Shown: positions 1 to 5,211 of the stretch, one piece after another
Layout: each line of letters opens with the position of its first letter
How positions within the stretch are numbered: position 1 is the stretch's first letter
DNA from: Sulfurimonadaceae bacterium
GTDB lineage: Bacteria > Campylobacterota > Campylobacteria > Campylobacterales > Sulfurimonadaceae
Length of the DNA stretch: 5,220 bases
Assembly: GCA_028685945.1 (NCBI GenBank)
Contig: JAQUCZ010000107.1
Location: forward strand, 1 to 5,220
Direction: 5' to 3'
Translations under genes and position numbers: made by a program
Notes under the pieces: model-generated
Database searches by the model: none
What the model was told of the DNA's origin: nothing
The model's input: the letters and a program-made list of their open reading frames with translations, nothing else

Positions 1-1041
1 TCCCATTACGATAAAGACGAGTATCTGCGTGCAACTACGGAATACGTTAGCCGTAAAACAAGAAAAAGCCTCAACGGCGTAAAGGTACAGTGTGCTACAT
101 GCCACAACCCCAGAATCTCCGTAACGCAAACGGGGATAGACTACGAGATTATGGCGGTTATGCACCTAGATAAAAACTCCGAAGTCAACAAAGCACTTGC
201 AGACGACAAGATCAGCGAGGGGATCAACTGCGTCGTGTGCCACAATATCGACAAAATACATACAGACAGGGATGAGAGTTTCCGCGGTATTAACCGTGTA
301 GAGTGGACAAAATCGGGGATTATGACGGGACCTTACGACGATGCAAAATCACCGTACCATAAAGTGGAACATAGAGATTTTATGAACCAAGATTCCGACA
401 AGCTCTGTTTTGTATGCCATGCCAACGATCGTTCGGTTGACGGGCTTGTGTTTACCAACATGCAAGAGGAGTACCAAAGAGGGGATAAATCGTGCGTGGA
501 TTGCCATATGGGAGAGAAAAAAGAGGGCGTTGCGGCATCTTTGAAAATCGACGACGGCAAACCGAGAATGAGAAAAATCAGAAGCCACGGTTTCCACGGC
601 GCACATACGCAAGATATGTGGGAGGGTGCTTTGAGTTTGGAGCTTGAGCATAAAAAAGGGGAAACGTACATCACTATAGTCAATCCTCATCCGCACAATA
701 TCCCAAGCGGCTTCGGTGCGAGAGAGATTATCGTAGAGGTGTTTTATAAAAACGGCAATAGCGTTGCCGAGCACAAGTCGATCTCTTTAACGCGCCATTA
801 CGTGAGTAAACGCGGTAAACCGACGATTCCCCACCTTGCCGTTGAGATGACGAAAGACTTGAGCATACCTGCAAACGGTAAGAGAGTGCTAAAAGTTTCC
901 AACGAAGCAGATGCGAAAGAGGTGGAAGTGAAGCTCTCTTATAGACTCGTTAATGAAGAGGTACATTCCATTTTAGACCTAAAAGAACCGATCTGGTCGC
1001 AAAAATTTCCGATAGTTTCTAAAACTATTAAAATTAAATAG
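1..1041 (+). CDS. Multihaem cytochrome c (cytochrome c554-like), 3' part, 5' end outside window
   Basis: The frame is open from base 1, so the gene is cut by the left edge; 346 residues are visible. Four c-type haem motifs are seen: CATCH (91-105), CVVCH (229-243), CFVCH (406-420) and CVDCH (493-507). Extra histidines that could be distal haem ligands lie between and after them (SPYHKVEH, RSHGFHGAH). After the last haem motif, about 175 residues have no CxxCH and look beta-rich. They begin with NPHPHNIPSGFGAREI, which resembles the N..GH..PTG....R signature seen in cytochrome c554-type multihaem proteins. By family such proteins are periplasmic electron carriers or redox enzymes with covalently bound haems; the signal peptide and possibly more haem motifs would be off-window. 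The electron partner and substrate cannot be told from the sequence. The first ATG in frame (151) is not the start, because CATCH lies upstream of it. The next gene, trpS, is convergent. Confidence 0.85.
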   Translation, partial: SHYDKDEYLRATTEYVSRKTRKSLNGVKVQCATCHNPRISVTQTGIDYEIMAVMHLDKNSEVNKALADDKISEGINCVVCHNIDKIHTDRDESFRGINRVEWTKSGIMTGPYDDAKSPYHKVEHRDFMNQDSDKLCFVCHANDRSVDGLVFTNMQEEYQRGDKSCVDCHMGEKKEGVAASLKIDDGKPRMRKIRSHGFHGAHTQDMWEGALSLELEHKKGETYITIVNPHPHNIPSGFGAREIIVEVFYKNGNSVAEHKSISLTRHYVSKRGKPTIPHLAVEMTKDLSIPANGKRVLKVSNEADAKEVEVKLSYRLVNEEVHSILDLKEPIWSQKFPIVSKTIKIK

Positions 1042-1051
1042 CTTCCATGAA

Positions 1052-1073
1052 GTTTTCCTCCGCGGAGGAAAAC
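1052..1073. repeat. Perfect 22-bp palindrome between convergent genes
   Basis: The left arm GTTTTCCTCCG is followed directly by its exact reverse complement, centred between 1062 and 1063. As RNA it could form a 9-bp stem with a CGCG loop on either strand. It lies 10 bases after the cytochrome stop and 26 bases after the trpS stop, where a bidirectional terminator would be expected. The arms, however, carry T on the 5' side and A on the 3' side, the reverse of a canonical A-stem-U terminator, and no U tract follows on either strand. An 8-A run at 1082-1089 reads as T8 on the trpS strand, but it comes before the hairpin, not after it. It could be a U-tract-less terminator or a protein-binding dyad. 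Confidence 0.75.
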
Positions 1074-1099
1074 GAAAATGTAAAAAAAACGTACGACTT

Positions 1100-2065
1100 T
1101 TAGTAGTGCAACCCCGTCGCTCTTCGGATGGTATCCATCATCTTTTGTGCTTCTTCCCCTGCTTTAAGTGCCCCTTTGTTTAGAATATCTCTTACATACT
1201 CTTGATGTGACTCAAAATAGGCTCTGCGCTCGCGCTGCTCTTTGAAATGCTCCCAAATTACGTCGGCTAGATAAAGCTTGAAGTGACCGTGCCCTTCTCC
1301 CCCTCTTTTGTATCTGCTTTGCAAGTCAATTAGTTCGTTTTCGTCGAGGAAGAGTTTGGCTATGTTATAAACGTTACAGTTTTCAAACTCTTTTGGATCC
1401 TCCAAAGGTACCGCCTCCGTTACGATCTTTTTGATCGTTTTGAGCTGCTCTTTCTCTTCTCCGAAGATGTTGATGGTGTTGTTGTAGCTTTTTGACATCT
1501 TTTGCCCGTCGATTCCCGGAACGGTTGCGACTTCCTCTTCTACTTTAAATTCGGGAAGTTTGAAAATTTCGCCGTATCGGTTATTGAATTTGATAGCGAT
1601 GTCGCGTGCGATTTCGACGTGTTGGATTTGGTCTTTTCCAACGGGGATAACGTCGGGTTTAAAGAGCAATATATCTGCCGCCATCAAGACGGGATACGAG
1701 AAAAGAGAGTGGTTCGCCGCGATCCCTTTTGCCGTTTTGTCCTTGTAGCTATGCGCGCGTTCCAAGAGCCCCATAGGGGTAAAAGAGGAGAGTATCCAGT
1801 AGAGTTCGAGCACCTCTTTGACGTCCGATTGCACCCAAAAAACCGTTTTGTCGGGGTCGATACCGAGTGCAAGAAAGTCGATTGCCGCTTGCATGGTAAG
1901 GCGGGAAAGTTTTTCCCCCTCGAGTACGCTTGTCATGGCATGGTAATTTGCCAAAAACATGAAGGTTTCGTTGTGTTTTTGTGCTTCGACCATCTGTTTG
2001 ATAGAGCCGAAATAGTTTCCTATATGCAGGTCTCCCGAAGGCTGAATACCCGTTAATACTCTCAT
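1100..2065 (-). CDS. trpS: Tryptophanyl-tRNA synthetase
   Basis: Class I aminoacyl-tRNA synthetase that activates tryptophan with ATP and charges tRNA-Trp in the cytoplasm. The N-terminus MRVLTGIQPSGDLHIGNYFG is typical of bacterial TrpRS, with the HIGH-type signature as HIGN at residues 14-17. The KMSKS loop is intact at 189-193, preceded by the family motif PGIDGQ. The tryptophan-pocket helix LMAADILLF (127-135) and the DQIQHVE motif (145-151) are also present. At 321 residues the length is normal and complete. The frame is open 13 codons further up, to an ATG at 2104. That start is rejected because a TATAAT box lies inside the extension, while the ATG at 2065 has an AGGGA ribosome binding site 5 bases upstream and the conserved N-terminus. 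The gene is divergent from hpf and appears to be monocistronic. No canonical terminator is seen after it. Confidence 0.97.
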   Translation of the reverse strand: MRVLTGIQPSGDLHIGNYFGSIKQMVEAQKHNETFMFLANYHAMTSVLEGEKLSRLTMQAAIDFLALGIDPDKTVFWVQSDVKEVLELYWILSSFTPMGLLERAHSYKDKTAKGIAANHSLFSYPVLMAADILLFKPDVIPVGKDQIQHVEIARDIAIKFNNRYGEIFKLPEFKVEEEVATVPGIDGQKMSKSYNNTINIFGEEKEQLKTIKKIVTEAVPLEDPKEFENCNVYNIAKLFLDENELIDLQSRYKRGGEGHGHFKLYLADVIWEHFKEQRERRAYFESHQEYVRDILNKGALKAGEEAQKMMDTIRRATGLHY

Positions 2066-2070
2066 GTGTA

Positions 2071-2075
2071 TCCCT
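2071..2075 (-). promoter_or_regulatory. Ribosome binding site of trpS
   Basis: AGGGA on the minus strand, 5 bases before the ATG at 2065. It decides the start in favour of MRVLTG rather than the longer open frame. Confidence 0.75.
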
Positions 2076-2093
2076 AAACGAAATTTTTGCGAC

Positions 2094-2122
2094 ATTATAA
2101 CCAATGGTAATTACCTTTTCAG
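2094..2122 (-). promoter_or_regulatory. Sigma-70-type promoter of trpS
   Basis: The minus strand has a perfect -10 box TATAAT (2099 down to 2094). With a 17-base spacer, CTGAAA at 2122-2117 matches TTGACA at 4 of 6 positions. Transcription would start near 2087, giving a leader of about 20 bases with the ribosome binding site inside it. The spacer contains the palindrome GGTAATTACC (2106-2115), a position where a bound regulator could affect this promoter. Confidence 0.65.
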
Positions 2123-2140
2123 CTTAAGTGTGTTACCATT
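2103..2140. promoter_or_regulatory. Inverted repeat in the trpS-hpf divergent control region
   Basis: AATGGTAA (2103-2110) and TTACCATT (2133-2140) are exact reverse complements with 22 bases between them. The left copy overlaps the palindrome GGTAATTACC (2106-2115). TTACC therefore occurs at 2111 and 2133 in direct orientation, 22 bases apart (about two helical turns), and once inverted. The left copy falls in the trpS promoter spacer and the right copy in the spacer of the possible hpf promoter. This looks like an operator pair, but no regulator is identified. In 80 bases of AT-rich DNA a chance 8-mer match is not negligible. Confidence 0.4.
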
Positions 2141-2152
2141 ATTCCTTATTAA
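2124..2152 (+). promoter_or_regulatory. Possible promoter of hpf
   Basis: TTAAGT (2124-2129) and TATTAA (2147-2152) are separated by 17 bases. Both are only partial matches to the sigma-70 consensus. Transcription would start near 2158, just at the base of the leader hairpin. It would be back-to-back with the trpS promoter, the two -35 boxes being one base apart. Other AT-rich hexamers nearby could serve instead. Confidence 0.35.
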
Positions 2153-2155
2153 AAC

Positions 2156-2171
2156 ATGACGCAAGCGTCGT
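2156..2171 (+). promoter_or_regulatory. Short hairpin in the hpf leader, upstream of the ribosome binding site
   Basis: GACG (2158-2161) and CGTC (2166-2169) pair around a CAAG loop, extended outwards by a U-G and an A-U pair to 2156 and 2171. The stem ends one base before the purine-rich ribosome binding site (2173-2179). Whether it controls access to that site, protects the 5' end, or does nothing cannot be decided from sequence. Confidence 0.4.
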
Positions 2172-2172
2172 T

Positions 2173-2179
2173 AAAAGGA
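2173..2179 (+). promoter_or_regulatory. Ribosome binding site of hpf
   Basis: AAAAGGA, 6 bases before the ATG at 2186. It supports this start over the in-frame ATG at 2156, which lies inside the leader hairpin and has no purine-rich site in front of it. Confidence 0.75.
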
Positions 2180-2185
2180 ATACTG

Positions 2186-2515
2186 ATGAATGTACAAATT
2201 CGTGCAAAAGATATCACGCTGCATGATGCTACTAAAGCTCATATCGAGAATGCCGTAGAGGTTTTTAGAAAATACTCTCTTGAGATTACGAAGATAAACG
2301 TGAATATCGAAGCTTTAAAAAAAGGGGTGTCGGTCGAGTTTGATATCCATGTTGCACATGCGCAACCCGTAGTTATTACACAGTCCGATGATGTATTGGA
2401 TGCGGCGATCGATATCGCAGTAGACAGAGCTGCAACGGCATTGGGTCGTTTACACGAAAAAATGACCGATAAACACGCTGCTTCCATCAAAGAACTCGAA
2501 CCAATCGACGCGTAA
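2186..2515 (+). CDS. hpf: Ribosome hibernation promoting factor, short form (HPF/RaiA, S30AE family)
   Basis: By family this small cytoplasmic protein binds the 30S subunit in the mRNA/tRNA channel and silences ribosomes during starvation or stationary phase. The 109 residues show the expected beta-alpha-beta-beta-beta-alpha order: MNVQIRAKDI (strand 1), helix about 13-29, strands about 33-44, 47-56 and 61-67, and a final helix about 69-92 beginning SDDVLDAAIDIAVDR. There is no C-terminal dimerisation domain, so it is a short form and would be expected to act like HPF or YfiA rather than long HPF. The last helix carries R81, R88 and K92 but fewer basic residues than many relatives, which usually have a lysine-rich K..RQL.K.K stretch here. 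It is divergent from trpS and has its own leader. HPF and YfiA subtypes cannot be separated from this alone. Confidence 0.92.
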   Translation: MNVQIRAKDITLHDATKAHIENAVEVFRKYSLEITKINVNIEALKKGVSVEFDIHVAHAQPVVITQSDDVLDAAIDIAVDRAATALGRLHEKMTDKHAASIKELEPIDA

Positions 2516-2521
2516 CTGCTT

Positions 2522-2554
2522 GGCATGCCTTGTCGGCATGCTCCTCTCCTTTTA
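2522..2554 (+). terminator. Probable terminator after hpf
   Basis: GCATGCC (2523-2529) pairs exactly with GGCATGC (2535-2541) around a TTGTC loop, extended by a G-U pair at 2522/2542. It is followed by a pyrimidine-rich stretch ending in TTTTT (2550-2554). It starts 6 bases after the hpf stop. The U tract is interrupted by C, so termination may be partial and some transcripts could run into the barrel gene. Confidence 0.6.
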
Positions 2555-2571
2555 AATTTTATAGGTTATTT

Positions 2572-3168
2572 ATGAAATATTTTTTTCTTCTCCTTCTTTT
2601 CTTTTTGGATCTTATTGCTCATGAACGATATTCGTTGCGCGGAGCATTCGGCGTTGCTACAAACAGTGACTACGGTCAAATTCTTTACGGTCATATCGAG
2701 GGGCATACGGGTAAGCCTAAAGTCTATGCGCTTGATGGAGGTTATTTGCTGCAAAAGAATCTTTTTGATGTGCCGCTTGATCTTTATCTGCACGGAGGTG
2801 TCGCCTATTTTGATGAAGGAACTTTGGGAAGCGATATTCACGAGACGACTCTTTATGTAAAACTTTACTACCGCTTCTTGAACGAAACACTCCGTTTCGG
2901 CTTTGGTGAGGGGGCTTCTTATACAAGCGGTATCCTTTTTAGCGAGTACGAATCGGCACGAAGCAGAAACGACAACACATCTCATTATCTTAACTATCTC
3001 GATACGAGTTTGGATTTTGATCTGGGGCGCGTAAGCGATATGGAAATACTTGAGAAAACATACATAGGGCTTGTGATTAAACACCGTTCGGGTATTTTCG
3101 GCTTGATAAACAACGTAAAAAAAGGCGGTTCAAACTATAACTGCTTTTATGTAGAGAAAAAATTCTAA
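2572..3168 (+). CDS. Outer-membrane beta-barrel protein, possibly PagL-like lipid A deacylase family
   Basis: A 198-residue protein with an N-terminal hydrophobic stretch MKYFFLLLLFFLDLIAH that reads as a signal peptide. The mature part of about 180 residues has alternating aromatic/hydrophobic strands (e.g. LDLYLHGGVAYF, TTLYVKLYYRF, LRFGFGEGASY) and ends in F198, as outer-membrane barrels do. The C-terminal stretch YIGLVIKHRSGIFGLI contains H171-x-S173. PagL lipid A 3-O-deacylases, which are eight-stranded barrels of similar size, use an H-x-S pair with a glutamate 12 residues later. Here position 185 is glycine, so the triad is incomplete or shifted and enzymatic function is uncertain. A GGSN motif (185-188) precedes the last strand. 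The start at 2572 is chosen for the signal peptide and the AGG at 2563-2565. The longer frame from TTG 2530 begins inside the preceding hairpin. The hemJ gene follows after 10 bases, so the two are probably co-transcribed. I am sure of a small exported barrel-like protein, not of its activity. Confidence 0.7.
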   Translation: MKYFFLLLLFFLDLIAHERYSLRGAFGVATNSDYGQILYGHIEGHTGKPKVYALDGGYLLQKNLFDVPLDLYLHGGVAYFDEGTLGSDIHETTLYVKLYYRFLNETLRFGFGEGASYTSGILFSEYESARSRNDNTSHYLNYLDTSLDFDLGRVSDMEILEKTYIGLVIKHRSGIFGLINNVKKGGSNYNCFYVEKKF

Positions 3169-3178
3169 AGGGGTCGTT

Positions 3179-3598
3179 ATGTATCAATGGTTGGTATGGT
3201 TTCATATTATTTCTATGGTTTCTTGGTTTGCGGCACTTTTTTACATGCCGAGACTTTTTGTATATCATGCAGAAAATCGCGATAACGAAGGGTTTGTGCA
3301 GGTCGTAAAGGTGATGGAGATGAAGATATACAAATATATCGGACTTCCCGCTATGTGGGCGACGGTGCTTAGCGGCGGCGTTCTTGCTTACCGACTCGGA
3401 TTTGAGGGCGGGTGGCTACATGCCAAGATTTTTTTGGTTGTTGTGCTGATGGGATATTTTCTCTCTTTGGGCGTAATGAGAAAAAAATTGCTTGAAGATA
3501 GATGTGAGAAAAGCGGCAAGTTCTTTCGCGTCTATAACGAAGTTCCGACTATCCTTTTGTTGGCGATCGTCGCCTTGGTTATTCTAAAACCGTTTTAA
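3179..3598 (+). CDS. hemJ: HemJ-type protoporphyrinogen IX oxidase (UPF0093 family membrane protein)
   Basis: By family this inner-membrane protein oxidises protoporphyrinogen IX to protoporphyrin IX, the penultimate step of haem synthesis, in bacteria lacking HemG and HemY. The 139 residues show about four membrane segments (roughly 4-28, 53-74, 82-101 and 122-138). The start WLVWFHIISMVSWFAALFYMPRLFVYH is diagnostic, with the conserved His9. The loop WLHAKIFL holds Lys83, and RVYNEVPT (117-124) is the family's C-terminal signature. Work on HemJ from other bacteria reports the equivalent His and Lys as essential. Length is normal and complete. The ribosome binding site AAGGGG (3168-3173) lies 5 bases before the ATG and overlaps the end of the preceding gene, suggesting shared transcription. 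Its product would supply haem for cytochromes such as the one at the left edge, though the two are not in one operon. Confidence 0.88.
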   Translation: MYQWLVWFHIISMVSWFAALFYMPRLFVYHAENRDNEGFVQVVKVMEMKIYKYIGLPAMWATVLSGGVLAYRLGFEGGWLHAKIFLVVVLMGYFLSLGVMRKKLLEDRCEKSGKFFRVYNEVPTILLLAIVALVILKPF

Positions 3599-3624
3599 TT
3601 TTTACATGCCACGGCATGTAAAAA
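3599..3624. repeat. Palindrome with 12-bp arms between hemJ and der, possible terminator
   Basis: TTTTTACATGCC (3599-3610) and GGCATGTAAAAA (3613-3624) are exact reverse complements separated by AC. It fills nearly all of the 29-base gap between the hemJ and der stops and can fold on either strand. As at 1052-1073, the T tract is on the 5' side and the A tract on the 3' side, opposite to a canonical intrinsic terminator. On the hemJ strand it is followed by a pyrimidine-rich stretch (CTTCTACTTTTCCCC); on the der strand no U tract follows. The core CATGCC...GGCATG is shared with the hairpin after hpf. A role in ending both transcripts is likely from position but not proven. Confidence 0.7.
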
Positions 3625-3627
3625 CTT

Positions 3628-5115
3628 CTACTTTTCCCCTTTTTTCTTCGCTTTAAAAAGAACGGGTGTTCCCGTGAAATTAAACGCTTCTCGCAGTTTG
3701 TTGGTCAAATAGCGTCTGTAGGTAAAGTGCAGCCCTTTTGGCTTGTTCATGATAATGGCGATTTTCGGAGGACGCGTCTCGTACTGGGTTGCGTAGTAGA
3801 TGCGGATCACCTGTCCGTGCATCGTCGGGAGCTGATGGCGTCGCATAGCCCGCTCCATCGCCTCGTTGAGCCTAGAGGTCGTAATTCTTTGGGAATAGTT
3901 TTCGTTGATCTCTAAAATCATATCGTGGAGTTTATGGACACGCTGATGTGTTGCCGCCGAGAGAGTGATAATCGGGGCATATGCCAAGAACTTGAAACGA
4001 TCGCGCACCTCTTTTATGATCTTGTCATGATCCTCTTTTTTGGCAATGTCCCATTTGTTTAAAACGATAATACATGCCAACTTGTTTTTATCTACAAGCC
4101 CTGCAATTTTTTCGTCAAGATCCAAAAACGGTTCGCTCGCATCTAAAACGACGAGTGCCATATTCGCTTTTTCAAGCATCTCCGTCGTGCGCATCAGGGC
4201 ATACTTTTCGATTCCTACGATTTTTCCACGACGTCTTAGTCCCGCCGTATCGACAAACGTAAGTTGTTTCCCTTGGTATTCGATCGTCTCATCGATCGGG
4301 TCGATCGTGGTTCCCGCAACACTGCTCACCACCGAGCGCTCTTCGCCGAGTAAGGCGTTGAGAAGGGAGCTTTTTCCTACGTTGGTGCGTCCTATGATTG
4401 CGATTTTGATATGGTTGATAACATTTTCGTCAAACTCTTTGATCTTATCGTTTTGCGCGAAAATAGAATCCTCTTCAAACTCTTCGTCCTCTTCTTCGTC
4501 GGGATAGAAAAAGCCGTCATCCGCCTCTTCATCGTAAAAAGGCTCTTCATCCATAAAGAAAGCTTCGTCATCATCTATCTCGGGTTCGATCACGCCGACA
4601 TCCTCTTCGTCTTCTTTGACAATGTCGCTCTCGGGCAGTTGTGCGTTGATCCATTCGATAAGCGCGATTGTGCCTCTGTTATGAGAAACGGAGATACCGA
4701 AAATCGTATCGGTACCGAACTCGTAGTAGTCCCAAAGTTTCTCTTTCATTTTGTCGTTGTCTATTTTGTTTACGACGAGTGCGACCGTTTTGCCGAGTTT
4801 TTGGAGTTCGTAAAAAAGTTTTTTGTCCTCATCTTCGGGGATACTTTTACCGTCCACCATAAAGAGGATGATATCTGCTTTGTGAGCTGCTTCGAGGGAT
4901 TTTTCTTTGATCTTGTCAAAAAGTTCGCATCCTTTATCGAGCCCGCCCGTATCAAGTAGTTCGGCTTGTTTATTGAGAATAAGCGCAACTCTTTTTTTGA
5001 CGTCGCGCGTCGTTCCTGCCAGATCGGAAGTGATAGCATCCCGTTTTTTGAGAAGTCTGTTGAAGAGGGAGCTTTTTCCGACGTTTGGACGACCGATAAT
5101 TGCTATTTTTTTCAT
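3628..5115 (-). CDS. der: Ribosome assembly GTPase Der (EngA), with long acidic inter-domain linker
   Basis: Essential double-domain GTPase that acts in late assembly of the 50S ribosomal subunit in the cytoplasm. Domain 1 has GRPNVGKS (8-15), DTGG (55-58), NKID (116-119) and an SVS G5 motif near 142. Domain 2 has GRTNVGKS (242-249), DTAG (289-292), NKWD (353-356) and SAA (386-388). A KH-like RNA-binding domain follows (about 404-488), with the family signature RPPKIAIIMNKP, and the protein ends in a lysine-rich tail. All nucleotide-binding motifs are intact in both domains. At 495 residues it is at the long end for Der. The excess is in the linker (about 164-235), of which 30 of 53 residues between 164 and 216 are Asp or Glu with a single lysine. 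The start at 5115 gives the canonical MKKIAIIGRPNVGKSS and has AAGG 6-7 bases upstream. It is convergent with hemJ and transcribed from its own promoter at the right edge. Confidence 0.97.
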   Translation of the reverse strand: MKKIAIIGRPNVGKSSLFNRLLKKRDAITSDLAGTTRDVKKRVALILNKQAELLDTGGLDKGCELFDKIKEKSLEAAHKADIILFMVDGKSIPEDEDKKLFYELQKLGKTVALVVNKIDNDKMKEKLWDYYEFGTDTIFGISVSHNRGTIALIEWINAQLPESDIVKEDEEDVGVIEPEIDDDEAFFMDEEPFYDEEADDGFFYPDEEEDEEFEEDSIFAQNDKIKEFDENVINHIKIAIIGRTNVGKSSLLNALLGEERSVVSSVAGTTIDPIDETIEYQGKQLTFVDTAGLRRRGKIVGIEKYALMRTTEMLEKANMALVVLDASEPFLDLDEKIAGLVDKNKLACIIVLNKWDIAKKEDHDKIIKEVRDRFKFLAYAPIITLSAATHQRVHKLHDMILEINENYSQRITTSRLNEAMERAMRRHQLPTMHGQVIRIYYATQYETRPPKIAIIMNKPKGLHFTYRRYLTNKLREAFNFTGTPVLFKAKKKGEK

Positions 5116-5183
5116 GGTAAGCCTTGTGTGTGTCTAGTGATTTCTATGCAGTTTGTAAAAATAACTTAGGAATATTAAGTGAA

Positions 5184-5189
5184 ATTATA
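5184..5189 (-). promoter_or_regulatory. Probable -10 box of the der promoter
   Basis: The minus strand reads TATAAT at 5189-5184, with no convincing -35 box at the usual spacing. Transcription would start near 5177, leaving a leader of about 60 bases that contains a short CA repeat just before the AAGG ribosome binding site. A weak or absent -35 is common in Campylobacterota promoters. Confidence 0.5.
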
Positions 5190-5204
5190 GCGAAATAAGT
5201 TGCA

Positions 5205-5211
5205 GGGAGGA
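5205..5211 (+). other. Possible ribosome binding site of a divergent gene beyond the right edge
   Basis: GGGAGGA on the plus strand is close to an ideal Shine-Dalgarno sequence and lies 9 bases from the window end. A start codon could fall just outside the window, which would make this a divergent gene sharing the der control region. No codon for it is visible, and the purine run could be chance or part of a minus-strand gene. Confidence 0.25.

Noticed and set aside
349..774. Minus-strand open frames opposite the cytochrome
   Set aside because: They lie across the haem motifs of a clearly real plus-strand gene and resemble no protein family.
1502..2056. Open frame of 184 codons on the plus strand opposite trpS
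   Set aside because: It is fully antisense to an intact trpS, its protein has no family pattern, and no ribosome binding site supports it.
2066..2104. Upstream start for trpS adding 13 residues
   Set aside because: The extension contains the TATAAT box, lacks conservation with TrpRS N-termini and has no better ribosome binding site.
2530..2571. TTG start for the barrel gene adding 14 residues
   Set aside because: It begins inside the hairpin after hpf and would place polar residues before the signal peptide.
2566..3084. Minus-strand open frame opposite the barrel gene
   Set aside because: No start signal or protein pattern; the plus-strand frame has a signal peptide, barrel strands and an operon partner.
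4040..4507. Open frame of 155 codons ending in a serine run, opposite der
   Set aside because: The serine run is just the complement of the GAA/GAG/GAC codons of the acidic Der linker.
4411..4959. Open frame of 182 codons on the plus strand opposite der
   Set aside because: Phe/Val/Asp-rich shadow of the der coding sequence with no recognisable motif or start signal.
5124..5133. CA/TG dinucleotide run in the der leader as a phase-variation tract
   Set aside because: Only about four to five units, non-coding and too short to slip at a high rate.
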